From an uncultured Aquimarina sp. (GTDB lineage: Bacteria > Bacteroidota > Bacteroidia > Flavobacteriales > Flavobacteriaceae), in NCBI GenBank assembly GCA_947498595.1, contig CANMKX010000007.1:1-64000 (forward strand): a DNA stretch of 64,000 bases, written 5' to 3'. Positions 53,041 through 61,805 of the stretch are shown in pieces (the first letter of the stretch is position 1; each line of letters begins with the position of its first letter). Below the pieces are notes generated by a model. It was not told the DNA's origin, ran no database searches, and saw only the letters and a program-made list of their open reading frames with translations. The translations under genes were made by a program, and so were the position numbers.

Positions 53041-53270
53041 TCTTATCTATATGGTATTTGTATAACCATTTCTTTTACTAGTTTAATTAAACATAAAGAA
53101 ATGTATTCTTTACGTAAATCCTCTAATCAATTGATTAAAAATTTAATCTTATTATACGGACTTCAATAAACAGAAATGTATTCAAAAATCATATATCTTT
53201 TTAAATAAAAAAACCATGAAAGCATGCAGTATACTTTCATGGAATAACTATATAATAAAATCTCAACTTT
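53041..53270 (-). terminator. Terminator at 53207-53242 and gene-free flank
   Basis: CCATGAAAG/CTTTCATGG, a 9-bp stem at 53214-53222 and 53234-53242, is followed on the minus strand by seven T. It ends the flavoenzyme operon (stop at 53271). The remaining bases up to 53041 are AT-rich and probably contain the promoter of the nuclease-helicase gene. Confidence 0.7.
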
Positions 53271-54512
53271 TTATACAGTTTCTATTTCGTACCCAGTAAC
53301 TAATTGATTTTTAAATCTACTTAATAAAAATGGTGTAATATCTATTTCTGGAGGTCTATCGTAGATGATATCGTTAATCATTCTAGATGTTATAGCAGAT
53401 GTTAAAATTCCTGTTCTAAAATGTCCACAAGCATTAATATATCCTTCTAATCCTTCTACTTTTCCTAAAATTGGTACTTCGTCTGGTGTTCCTGGTCGCA
53501 AACCTGACCATGTACGTTTGCAATTCATACCTTTAAGAATAGGAAAAGCTTTTGTTGCTCCCCTTGCTAATCCTTGCAATTCTTTGAAGGTATTGGTTGT
53601 GTCGAATCCTTTATTTTCGGTTGTGCTTCCTATTAGTATTTCTCCATTATCTTTTTGGGCAATATAGCAATCACTTGTACTAAAACACGAGTTCATTATT
53701 TTTGGCATTTTTTCAGATAATAATATCTGTCCTTTTACAGGTGTCACAGGTATTTTAACACCTACCATCTTGCCTATTTCTGGTGCCCAAGCTCCTGCAG
53801 CATTAATTACTTTATCGCATGATATATACGTATCTGTAGTTTTTACTCCAACAACTTTATTGCCTACAACTTCTATATCTATTACTTCTCCATGAACTAC
53901 TTCTACTCCTTGAACTCTAGATGCATTTCTAAATGCGTTCATTAATAAATAAGGGTTTACTTGATCATCTTTCAAGAAAGTTAATGCTCCAATAGCATTT
54001 TTGTTAGCATAGGGCTCATCGGCTATTAATTGTTGTTGATCCATCCATGCCATTTGATCTTTTAAATGAGGAATTGATTGATAGATGTTTTGTGCATAAG
54101 CCATATCATCATCATCGTACATTAGAAATTTAAGACCTGTTTTTTCTAATTTAAAATCAACCCCTCCAATATCTTTTAATTCTCTCCAGAGGTTCGGAAA
54201 AAGTTCATTACTCTTTAGACAAAAATCGAAGAAAAAAGGAGGTAGTTGATGAGGTCTTTCTATCTCAATACCTCCGCCATTTGCTTCTTGTTTACGTTTT
54301 GATAATGTTTTAAAGAAAATCACTCCACATCCTAGTCCTACAGATTCTCCAATTGCCCATAATCCTCCCGCTGAAGCTTGCGTTGCATTGCCTGGTTTTT
54401 TAGTATCTACTAATATAACTGATAGATCAGAATTTTTACTCAACTCATACGCTATACTTGTACCTATTACTCCACCTCCTATTACTATTATATCTGCTGA
54501 TTTGTTTTTCAT
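53271..54512 (-). CDS. FAD-dependent amino-/imino-acid oxidase subunit (HcnC/DAO-like)
   Basis: The 413-aa protein has an N-terminal dinucleotide fold ADIIVIGGGVIGTSIAYELSK (about residues 5-25). It has the DAO family pattern: GNATQASAGGLWAIGES (about 41-57), INAAGAWAPEIGKMVG (about 238-253), PVTPVKGQILLSE, and the C-terminal YINACGHFRTGILTSAITSRM (about 366-386), which contacts FAD. It matches HcnC, D-hydroxyproline dehydrogenase beta and the small subunit of opine oxidase, all with about 410-420 residues. It is the third gene of a three-gene operon; the preceding gene ends 2 bp upstream. It should oxidise an amino or imino acid and pass electrons to the other subunits. The substrate is unknown. 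Confidence 0.88.
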   Translation of the reverse strand: MKNKSADIIVIGGGVIGTSIAYELSKNSDLSVILVDTKKPGNATQASAGGLWAIGESVGLGCGVIFFKTLSKRKQEANGGGIEIERPHQLPPFFFDFCLKSNELFPNLWRELKDIGGVDFKLEKTGLKFLMYDDDDMAYAQNIYQSIPHLKDQMAWMDQQQLIADEPYANKNAIGALTFLKDDQVNPYLLMNAFRNASRVQGVEVVHGEVIDIEVVGNKVVGVKTTDTYISCDKVINAAGAWAPEIGKMVGVKIPVTPVKGQILLSEKMPKIMNSCFSTSDCYIAQKDNGEILIGSTTENKGFDTTNTFKELQGLARGATKAFPILKGMNCKRTWSGLRPGTPDEVPILGKVEGLEGYINACGHFRTGILTSAITSRMINDIIYDRPPEIDITPFLLSRFKNQLVTGYEIETV

Positions 54513-54514
54513 AA

Positions 54515-55942
54515 TTACTCGTTTTCAATTATTGATTCAAATGGAATTGCTGCCATAGGAAATCTTGGCTTTAATCCTTGAATGTTTTCTGGAAGTTTAT
54601 CTAATTTCTCTGCTAAATATTCTTTACAAAAATTACCACATATTTTACCTTGACAATCTCCCATTCCTACTCTAGTATTAATCTTTAAAGAAGGTAAATC
54701 TTTTACGCCATCAGAAATTGCTTTATCTATCTCGTTTCGCTTAACATTCTCGCATCGACAAATAATAGTATCTGCATTAGGTAAAGCCATTAACCCTTTT
54801 TTTAAACCTGAATAATCTTCAAAAGTATGTTGAAATTTCTTTAATCTATGTATCTCTTTATATATCGGACTTGCTATTTTCTCTGCTTCTTTCTCGCTAA
54901 TTTCTTTTATATCTATAAGGTACCCAAGTGCCGCTAATTTTCCTTCTAATACAGCAACATCTGCCCCGTAAATCCCACTATTATCTCCTGCTGTGTATAT
55001 AGATTCTATATTAGTTCGTTGCCATTTATCTAATTTAGGAAAAACACCTCCAGCACTCTTTTCATAGGTATGTTCGCAAGTAAGCATTTCTGTTAATTGT
55101 ACTCTAGGAATGTACCCATATCCTATCCCTGCACAATCAACTTGAATTTTAAAAGCTTTCTCTTTTATAGGAAACCAATCATCTGTATAGGGCGCTATGG
55201 TCAATTCTTCTACACGTTCATCTCCAGCTGCCGAAACAATACCATATCCTTGATAAAAAGGTATTTTATGTTTTTTTAAGTAACGCATATATTCAATCCC
55301 TTCTTGTAACAATTTTTTATTTGCCAAAAGGTTTAAAGCGTTTTTTGCTATCTCTTTTTTCTTTCCAGATTCTACAACAGCAACAACCTCAACACCTCCC
55401 ATATGAAGTTGTTTAGCTGCTACCAATAATAGTGGTCCAGTACCTATAAGTGCAACTTTATTACCTGGCTTAACACTCCCACACTTTACTTGTAACTGGA
55501 TACCTCCTACACTCATTATTCCTGGCAATGTCCATCCAGGAAATGGTTGTGCTCGTTCATAACATCCTGCACAAATAATCAATGCTTCGTTTGAGATTGT
55601 TCTAAACTTTCCTCTTTGTAAAACTCCTAGCTCTCCAGTTAAAGAAAAATCTCCTAGTACTTCACTTTCCAGTTCTAACCTTACATTGGCTTTATGTTTT
55701 TCAAATTCTTCAAATAATGCTATTGCTTTTTTATATGTTTTTTCATTTCTATATAAACTAGTATTCAGTCCTTTTTCTGGTTGTTTATAGATAGCTCCTC
55801 CTATTTTTGGGTTTTCATCTATTATCGTTGATCTAACACCGTACTTAGATAATTGAATCGCAGCTGATAGTCCCGCTGGTCCTGCTCCTATTATTGTAAC
55901 TTCTTTGTGTGATTTCATAAGGTTAGCTTCTTTATTTTTCAA
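54515..55942 (-). CDS. NAD(P)/FAD oxidoreductase with BFD-like [2Fe-2S] domain (HcnB-like)
   Basis: The 475-aa protein starts with the Rossmann motif EVTIIGAGPAGLSAAIQLSK (about residues 13-32). LIICAGCYERAQPFPGWTLPGI (about 125-146) and VALIGTGPLLLVAAKQL (about 168-184) form the second nucleotide site. SIYTAGDNSGIYGADVAVLEGKLA is the C-terminal flavin contact. From about 385 an iron-sulfur binding BFD-like segment has IICRCENVKRNEIDKAI and VGMGDCQGKICGNFC, with four or more Cys. This is the HcnB / D-hydroxyproline dehydrogenase alpha type. It overlaps the small 2Fe-2S gene by 11 bp and ends 2 bp before the DAO gene. It likely relays electrons to the respiratory chain. Confidence 0.88.
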   Translation of the reverse strand: MKNKEANLMKSHKEVTIIGAGPAGLSAAIQLSKYGVRSTIIDENPKIGGAIYKQPEKGLNTSLYRNEKTYKKAIALFEEFEKHKANVRLELESEVLGDFSLTGELGVLQRGKFRTISNEALIICAGCYERAQPFPGWTLPGIMSVGGIQLQVKCGSVKPGNKVALIGTGPLLLVAAKQLHMGGVEVVAVVESGKKKEIAKNALNLLANKKLLQEGIEYMRYLKKHKIPFYQGYGIVSAAGDERVEELTIAPYTDDWFPIKEKAFKIQVDCAGIGYGYIPRVQLTEMLTCEHTYEKSAGGVFPKLDKWQRTNIESIYTAGDNSGIYGADVAVLEGKLAALGYLIDIKEISEKEAEKIASPIYKEIHRLKKFQHTFEDYSGLKKGLMALPNADTIICRCENVKRNEIDKAISDGVKDLPSLKINTRVGMGDCQGKICGNFCKEYLAEKLDKLPENIQGLKPRFPMAAIPFESIIENE

Positions 55943-56249
55943 CTAGATATTCGTTTACAATATCTTTTGTATTTGATTGAGTTTTTATGCTCATTCCGTC
56001 ATAAACTGTCGTTTTACAAGCTCTACGCTTAAACCCATCCACTACAACACTACAACAAAAACAAACTCCCATTCCACAATAAGCTCCAGTTTTTATATTA
56101 TGATCATTTTTAGAAATATCTACTTTTCCATAAGCTAATAATGTACTTAATATCGTTTCTCCTTTATGGGCAATTTTCTTTTCATCATTAATTATAATAT
56201 TTAATTCTTCTGTTGATGGTTTACTAATATCATAGCCTCTATTCATCAT
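55932..56249 (-). CDS. [2Fe-2S] ferredoxin-like subunit (HcnA-like)
   Basis: The 105-aa protein has the plant-type ferredoxin cluster motif GAYCGMGVCFCCSVVVDG (about residues 53-70) and a further Cys in KRRACKT (about 73-79). The extra Cys (FCC) makes it less regular than usual. It is the same length as HcnA (104-105 aa) and the gamma subunit of D-hydroxyproline dehydrogenase. It begins the operon; its end overlaps the next gene by 11 bp. FNR-type boxes lie upstream (56567 and 56591). The exact substrate of the complex cannot be read from this subunit. Confidence 0.88.
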   Translation of the reverse strand: MMNRGYDISKPSTEELNIIINDEKKIAHKGETILSTLLAYGKVDISKNDHNIKTGAYCGMGVCFCCSVVVDGFKRRACKTTVYDGMSIKTQSNTKDIVNEYLVEK

Positions 56250-56858
56250 TTATATATTTTTTAGTTATTCAATTTTTTATTATCAAAATCATACTGTTTA
56301 AATAATCATAGCTCTGAATGTGTTAAATTTTGGCAATAGAAATCCTACTACATCAAATTCTATTTTTTTTGATATATTATTTATAATGTATGTTAGTATG
56401 CTTATAAGATGCTTAATATTAGGGTAATCAACTAATCATAAACAGCTGATTAAAAAAGCATTATCTACTTTTAATTTATATATTTTTTTTATCTATATAA
56501 ATTCCTTTTCATCTCAGTATTAAAATTAATTATTATTCAGTAGCAAAACTGACATTTTTATTTTTATGATATTTATCATGTTCATAAATCTTGATAAATC
56601 AAAAACTAAGTAACTTATTTACAGATATATAAACAAGAAACTATATTTAAAAAACATTATAACTATAATTTATATTAACTTATAATTAACATTTATTTTA
56701 ATACTCATTTCATTCAAAATACCATAAATCATTCGTTTGAATACGGCTAACCTGTAACCAAAATGACGTGATTTTTCTATTTTAATAAAAAACACGTCAT
56801 TTTAGTCTCTCTTTTCTTTTACATATATTTATCAGAATCTCAAAAAGACTATTTCACT
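56250..56858. promoter_or_regulatory. Divergent regulatory space with FNR-type boxes and hairpin
   Basis: This 609-bp AT-rich space holds no gene. TGATATTTATCA at 56567-56578 is an exact TGAT-N4-ATCA box, and TTGATAAATCAA at 56591-56602 is a related half-site pair with a 2-base centre. CAGTTTTG (minus strand, 56544-56551) is a fair -7 box. At 56760-56803 an imperfect hairpin of 17 bp with one mismatch and a 10-base loop carries GTCATTTT in both arms; its right arm shares the 13-mer AACACGTCATTTT with the clpB upstream region (25457-25469). Confidence 0.55.
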
Positions 56859-58040
56859 ATGCATAAATTCTTTATTTTCTCATTTATTTACTGTTTTTCG
56901 GTTATAGGTTATACGCAATCTGATACTGAAGTGCATCTTTTCGATATTAATCAAAATGGTAATATTTTAGAACTAACAAATCACTTAAACATATCTAATA
57001 GCAAAGGATATGACAATCAACCATCTTTTTGGAATGATACTACCATTTTGTTTGCTGCTACTCGTAACAATCAAACAGATATAAAATTATACGACAGTAA
57101 TACTAAACAATCCAAATGGTTAAATTCATCTCCTCTTGGTAGTGAATATTCTCCTACTAGAATTCCTGGTCAAAAAAATATTTCGTCAATTAGATTGGAT
57201 AAAGATGGTAAGCAATTATTATATAAATATGATTATAAAAAAGGAACATCTACTCCTATTATAAAAGATCTAGTTATTGGATATCACTCTTGGTTTTCAA
57301 AAGATTTAATAGTCTCGTTTGTATTAGGGGATGAATCTTCATTAGTCGTTTCTAATTTGAAGGATAATTCTAATACAACTGTTACTAAAAATATTGGTCG
57401 CTCCTTACACAAAATTCCTAACTCTAATCTCATCAGTTACATTAGTAAAGAAAAAAAACAATGGGAGATTAGATCTTTAAATCCAGTTACATTAGCAACA
57501 AAATTAATCACATATACTATCCCTAATGTTGAAGATATGTGTTGGACTCCCAAAGGAACCATTCTAATGGCAAATGGACAAGTAATTCTAGAATATGATC
57601 CAAAGACGAATACTAGTTGGGAAGTTTTTGCACATATCATTGATAAAAACATTCATAGTATTAGTCGATTGGCAATGAATTCTGCTGGTTCAAAATTAGC
57701 TTTAGTTGCTGAAGTTTCGCCCGAAATTATTGTACAAAAACAATTAGATGCTTACAACGCTAGAGATATAGATGCGTTTATTAATACTTATGCAAAAGAT
57801 ATCAAAATATATGAATATCCTAACGCTCTTATTTTTGATGGTATCGAAAGTGTTAAAACCTCTTATACCTCATTTTTTAAAAATACAACGGATCTACATT
57901 CAGAAGTAAAAAACCGTATCATACAAGGCAATAAAGTTATTGATGAAGAGATAGTTACTAGCAATGGGCAATTATTTGGTGCCACTGCTATTTATGAAGT
58001 GAAAAACGGAAAAATAACAAAAGTTACTTTTATTCGTTAA
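56859..58040 (+). CDS. Secreted TolB-like propeller fused to SnoaL/NTF2-like domain
   Basis: The 393-aa product has a signal peptide (about residues 1-19, ending YTQ). Residues about 25-285 show TolB/WD40-like repeats (e.g. GYDNQPSFWNDTTILFAATRNNQTDIKLYD, PTRIPGQKNISSIRLDKDGKQLLYKYD, MCWTPKGTILMANGQVILEYD). From about 286 a NTF2/SnoaL-like fold follows: EIIVQKQLDAYNARDIDAFINTYAKDIKIYEYPNALIFDGIES, ending with GATAIYEVKNGKITKVTFIR. The first domain usually binds proteins or peptides and the second small ligands. The fusion is uncommon as far as I can judge, but I cannot check how widespread it is. Probably a stand-alone gene. Confidence 0.8.
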   Translation: MHKFFIFSFIYCFSVIGYTQSDTEVHLFDINQNGNILELTNHLNISNSKGYDNQPSFWNDTTILFAATRNNQTDIKLYDSNTKQSKWLNSSPLGSEYSPTRIPGQKNISSIRLDKDGKQLLYKYDYKKGTSTPIIKDLVIGYHSWFSKDLIVSFVLGDESSLVVSNLKDNSNTTVTKNIGRSLHKIPNSNLISYISKEKKQWEIRSLNPVTLATKLITYTIPNVEDMCWTPKGTILMANGQVILEYDPKTNTSWEVFAHIIDKNIHSISRLAMNSAGSKLALVAEVSPEIIVQKQLDAYNARDIDAFINTYAKDIKIYEYPNALIFDGIESVKTSYTSFFKNTTDLHSEVKNRIIQGNKVIDEEIVTSNGQLFGATAIYEVKNGKITKVTFIR

Positions 58041-58051
58041 TCATTTTTTTC

Positions 58052-58169
58052 AAAGAGCACATAAAGCATTTACGATATCTTCTATTATAAATTTATATGA
58101 ATTCTAGCCACTGATTTCACGTTATATTTTTAATAAGATGTAATGATACTTTATGCTTTAGTGCTCTTT
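58052..58169. repeat. Long inverted repeat between convergent genes
   Basis: AAAGAGCACATAAAGCAT (58052-58069) is complementary to 58153-58169 but for a one-base bulge. The 83 bases between include further partial pairing (CATTTACGATATCTT with AAGATGTAATG). It lies between the TolB-like gene (ends 58040) and the CBS gene (ends 58192). The simple explanation is a bidirectional terminator with a large loop; a structured RNA or a mobile-element relic is possible. Confidence 0.55.
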
Positions 58170-58191
58170 TCTCTATGAACCTATTTTATTT

Positions 58192-58611
58192 TTAATATTG
58201 TTCTAATAAATATTTCATCAAATCTGTTGTAGTAACAATTCCTACTAATTCTTTATTCTCTACAACTGGCAATGCATGAAACTCTTGTTTTATTAAAATT
58301 TCTGCTACTTCTTTTATTGTTGTTGTCGGAGATACAGTCATAGGTGTTTTTGCCATTACTTGTGCAATACTAAACATATTATAAACTACTGTTTCTACAT
58401 CTTCATCTTGCTCATCTATTGCATCTGCAAAACTAATTCGTAGTAAATCTGTATAACTAAGAATACCAACTATAGTATTGCTATTAACCACAGGAATATG
58501 TCTAATTTTAAACTTTTTAAATAAATTTTCAGCTTTATCTAGGCTATCAGTAAGGTTTAATAAAATTAAATCTGAAGTCATTATTTGTGAAACTGGAACT
58601 CTTTTTTTCAT
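58192..58611 (-). CDS. Two-CBS-domain protein
   Basis: The 139-aa protein is one CBS pair (Bateman module): VSQIMTSDLILLNLTDSLDKAENLFKKFKIRHIPVVNSNTIVGILSYTDLL (about residues 6-56), then VMAKTPMTVSPTTTIKEVAEILIKQEFHALPVVENKELVGIVTTTDLMKYLL (about 83-136). Stand-alone CBS proteins bind adenine nucleotides and tune partner enzymes or transporters. No partner is next to it. The acidic insert between the repeats (DEQDEDVET) is ordinary for this group. Monocistronic. Confidence 0.92.
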   Translation of the reverse strand: MKKRVPVSQIMTSDLILLNLTDSLDKAENLFKKFKIRHIPVVNSNTIVGILSYTDLLRISFADAIDEQDEDVETVVYNMFSIAQVMAKTPMTVSPTTTIKEVAEILIKQEFHALPVVENKELVGIVTTTDLMKYLLEQY

Positions 58612-58735
58612 GATTTTTGGTTTTTATTTCTAGTATAAAGGTACATGCATTCTTCAAGCTAAAGAGTGACAAAAATCATTTGATAAATCATATTTTTTAT
58701 CGAAATTTTAGTAACGTATGTCTTGTAAAAACTTC

Positions 58736-60121
58736 TTAATTTTTATTACTTTTTTTTCTGTAACCAATCGTAATAATATTTTCTGCTGGCTTAAAACGTG
58801 GCGAAAAATTTAGCCGTTGATAAGTGCTTTCTTTAGTTGTTCTAATATCCCATTCCCATATATACATTCCTGCAAACCATTTTTCATTCCATAATACTTC
58901 AAAAATTGCTTGATAAGCATTTGACTGTGTTTTTGTAGAAATAGCATCAAACATAGAATCCGAAAAATCATTCCATTCCCAAGGTTTAATAGTAGCATTA
59001 GATGCACTACGATATCCAATTTCTGTAAATAAAATAGGTTTATGGACTACATTAGAAATAGTCTTTAATTTTTCTATATGTGGTTTCCATCCTACCTTTA
59101 TTTGTTCAACAGTAGCGTTTTCATAGGTTGTTAACGGAAAATATCCTTGAATTCCTATATAATCCATTTCATTCCAAAAAGGAAAAACATCTTGTTCTCC
59201 ATCCCAATTTGCAGCATAGGTCAATTCTCCCTTATATATTTCTTTTATTTTATGAATTAGTTTATTCCACCGTTCTGGTTGATTAAGTATAGATGTTTTT
59301 AATTCTGTCCCTATACAAAATAAATCTACTTTCATCATAGCGGCTAACCTTGCATAATGTAGCATATTAATTTCATAAGAATCAAACCATGTATCCCAAG
59401 CCAATTTTGATGATTGTTTTATATTAGATCTCCATCCATCGCTCATCCATAAATGAGGTTTTAAATGTGTTTTTATTTTCTTCTCTTGTAATTGACGAAT
59501 TACTTTGATAAATACACTATCTCTAGCAGACCATTGTTGGTAATCATCTCTCGTATTAATTACTGTTGTTTCTTCATTTTCTTGATATAAAAACGGTACT
59601 AAAGCTACCCATTCTGTATTGGTTTTAAGAAGCTCATTAATCGCTTTTTCATTAGTAGCATTTCTCCATCCAAAGACAGTTATTCCTCTATGTTTTTTGT
59701 CTATAAGATATGATTCATTAGAAACATCACTAGTATTCTCTACCGTTGTATTCCATTCATAAGTATAATTTTCTTGATTATTATAATATAAGACCGACTT
59801 GTAACTTATTAATAATACACTAATGGGAAGTAAAACAGTAATCAATAATCGTAAAAACATTTTTTTTATCCCTTTACTTTTATATAGTTTGTAGAAAAAT
59901 CGTATCAATAGAACAACTCCATAAAGAATTAAAAATAAAATATGAAAAGCATAATAAAATAATTTGAATGTAAGTATTTGTTGTACTCTTTCATAAATTC
60001 CTAAAAAAGTCATTCCTTTACTATATTGGGTGCTAAAAAAAAATACAATCACTAATAATACTAAAGAGAAGTATGTTTTTAAGAAAATTAAGGCCTCTTT
60101 TTTTAAATTAATATTTTTCAA
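58736..60121 (-). CDS. Membrane-anchored GH113-like glycoside hydrolase
   Basis: The 461-aa protein has three hydrophobic segments in the first 110 residues (FLKTYFSLVLLVIVFFF, YYAFHILFLILYGVVLLI, LRLLITVLLPISVLLISY). A TIM-barrel domain of the GH113 type follows (about residues 145-455). HRGITVFGWRNATNEKAI starts it. THLKPHLWMSDGWRS and DLFCIGTELKTS carry the acid/base Glu (about 272), and PILFTEIGYRSASNA carries the nucleophile Glu (about 363). YIWEWDIRTT closes the barrel. GH113 members cleave beta-mannan, but this one is fused to a membrane part, so it may act at the outer face of the inner membrane on a glycan of the cell's own. Substrate not known. Confidence 0.85.
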   Translation of the reverse strand: MKNINLKKEALIFLKTYFSLVLLVIVFFFSTQYSKGMTFLGIYERVQQILTFKLFYYAFHILFLILYGVVLLIRFFYKLYKSKGIKKMFLRLLITVLLPISVLLISYKSVLYYNNQENYTYEWNTTVENTSDVSNESYLIDKKHRGITVFGWRNATNEKAINELLKTNTEWVALVPFLYQENEETTVINTRDDYQQWSARDSVFIKVIRQLQEKKIKTHLKPHLWMSDGWRSNIKQSSKLAWDTWFDSYEINMLHYARLAAMMKVDLFCIGTELKTSILNQPERWNKLIHKIKEIYKGELTYAANWDGEQDVFPFWNEMDYIGIQGYFPLTTYENATVEQIKVGWKPHIEKLKTISNVVHKPILFTEIGYRSASNATIKPWEWNDFSDSMFDAISTKTQSNAYQAIFEVLWNEKWFAGMYIWEWDIRTTKESTYQRLNFSPRFKPAENIITIGYRKKSNKN

Positions 60122-60399
60122 TTCTTCTTTTTTATTTTATTATAAATATTACTTCAAAACAATAATGTAGTTTTCACTTTATACTCTTAAAAATTGCTTT
60201 CTATTTTCTTTGTGAGCTTAAGTTTATCTTCAATATTACTTAAATAATATCTGTTTATATGCTACTAAACATACTATTCTTTTTCTTAATAAATTCTTAA
60301 AAACAACACGTTTTGAATAGATTAACATTTATAAACTACCTTTTTCAGTAACTTCCCACCATAAACTACTAATCTAATAGGGAAATAATCTTAATTATT

Positions 60400-61737
60400 A
60401 TGCAAAAAAGAATCACGTTCATTCTATTTCTATGTACTGTCTCACTTTTTTCTCAAACCGATCAACGCATATACGATATCATTGAAGCAGTATCAGAACA
60501 ACGAATTGAAAAAGACATCCGTAAACTGGTAAGTTTTGGTACACGTAATACTTTTAGTGATACTGTGTCAGCAACAAGAGGTATTGGAGCAGCTAGAAGA
60601 TGGATTAAATCTGAATTTGAATCCATTTCTAAAAAATGTAATAATTGTATCGATGTATTTTATCAAAAAGATTTAGTTACAACAGATATGGGAACCCGAG
60701 TTCCTAAAGATGCTTATGTTGTTAATGTAGTAGCCATCCAGAGAGGTACAAAATATCCCAATAGATATGTTATCATGAGCGGAGATATTGATTCTAGAGC
60801 ATCCGATACTATGGATTTTACAACAGATGCTCCTGGAGCAAATGATAATGCTAGCGGAATGGCTGGTACAATTGAAGCGGCAAGAGTTTTGTCTAATTAC
60901 TCTTTTGAAAGTAGTATCATTTATGTAGGTCTTTCTGGAGAAGAGCAAGGTTTGTTTGGTGGTGCCGGATTAGCTCAATATGCAAAAGATCATAATTGGG
61001 ATATCATTGGTATTTTGAATAATGATATGATCGGAAATATAAAAGGTGTTGATGGTGTGATCGACAATCGTAGTTTCCGAATTTTTTCTGAACCTACAAA
61101 TTTAAAAGATACAGAACGTACAGTACGCTTACGTCGTTTTTATGGTGGTGAAGTAGACGGAATATCAAGGCAATTAGCTCGCTACATACATAAAAATGTA
61201 AAAACATACATGCCCGAAATGAATCCTATGATGATTTATCGTTTGGATCGTTTTGGTCGAGGTGGACATCATCGTCCTTTTAACGATATGGGATATGCGG
61301 GTATACGTATTATGGAAGCTCATGAAAATTACACACAACAACACCAAAATATCCGTGAAGAAAAAGGTATAAAATACGGAGATGTTATCGAACATGTTAA
61401 TTTTCCATATGCAGCTAAGTTAACTGCTGTAAATGCTATTAATTTAGCTAGTTTAGCTTGGGCTCCCCCTGTACCTACTGATGTAAAAATTGGTGGAATT
61501 GTAGAACCATCGGTAAAATTTAAATGGAAAAAAGTAAATGATCCTTCAATCATAGGATATAAAATTTATTGGAGAGATACAACTTCTCCTACTTGGGATC
61601 ACAGTCGTTTTGTAGGTAATGTTGATCAGTTTTTATTAAAAGGAATTGTCATTGATAATTATTTTTTCGGAATTGTTTCTGTTAATAAAGATGGTTATGA
61701 GAGTACTGTTGTTTTTCCATCAGAAACTTTTAGGTAA
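60400..61737 (+). CDS. Secreted M28-family metallopeptidase with fibronectin-like C-terminus
   Basis: The 445-aa product has a signal peptide (about residues 1-18). The M28 core is visible: YVIMSGDIDSRASD (about 125-138, with Asp in the place of the first zinc His of the usual GHxDS), GANDNASGMAGTIEA (about 148-162, bridging Asp), YVGLSGEEQGLFGG (about 175-188, catalytic and ligand Glu), NNDMIGN (about 207-213) and MEAHENYTQQH (final His). About residues 350-445 form a fibronectin type III-like domain (PPVPTDVKIGGIVEPSVKFKWKKVNDPSIIGYKIYW). It likely trims peptides in the periplasm or outside the cell. The His-to-Asp change at the metal site is the odd point. Confidence 0.85.
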   Translation: MQKRITFILFLCTVSLFSQTDQRIYDIIEAVSEQRIEKDIRKLVSFGTRNTFSDTVSATRGIGAARRWIKSEFESISKKCNNCIDVFYQKDLVTTDMGTRVPKDAYVVNVVAIQRGTKYPNRYVIMSGDIDSRASDTMDFTTDAPGANDNASGMAGTIEAARVLSNYSFESSIIYVGLSGEEQGLFGGAGLAQYAKDHNWDIIGILNNDMIGNIKGVDGVIDNRSFRIFSEPTNLKDTERTVRLRRFYGGEVDGISRQLARYIHKNVKTYMPEMNPMMIYRLDRFGRGGHHRPFNDMGYAGIRIMEAHENYTQQHQNIREEKGIKYGDVIEHVNFPYAAKLTAVNAINLASLAWAPPVPTDVKIGGIVEPSVKFKWKKVNDPSIIGYKIYWRDTTSPTWDHSRFVGNVDQFLLKGIVIDNYFFGIVSVNKDGYESTVVFPSETFR

Positions 61738-61805
61738 TTTTTTATTCTAAATACTTATGATTTAATTATACTAACGACTATATCATAATGAACTAACCTA
61801 TATCT

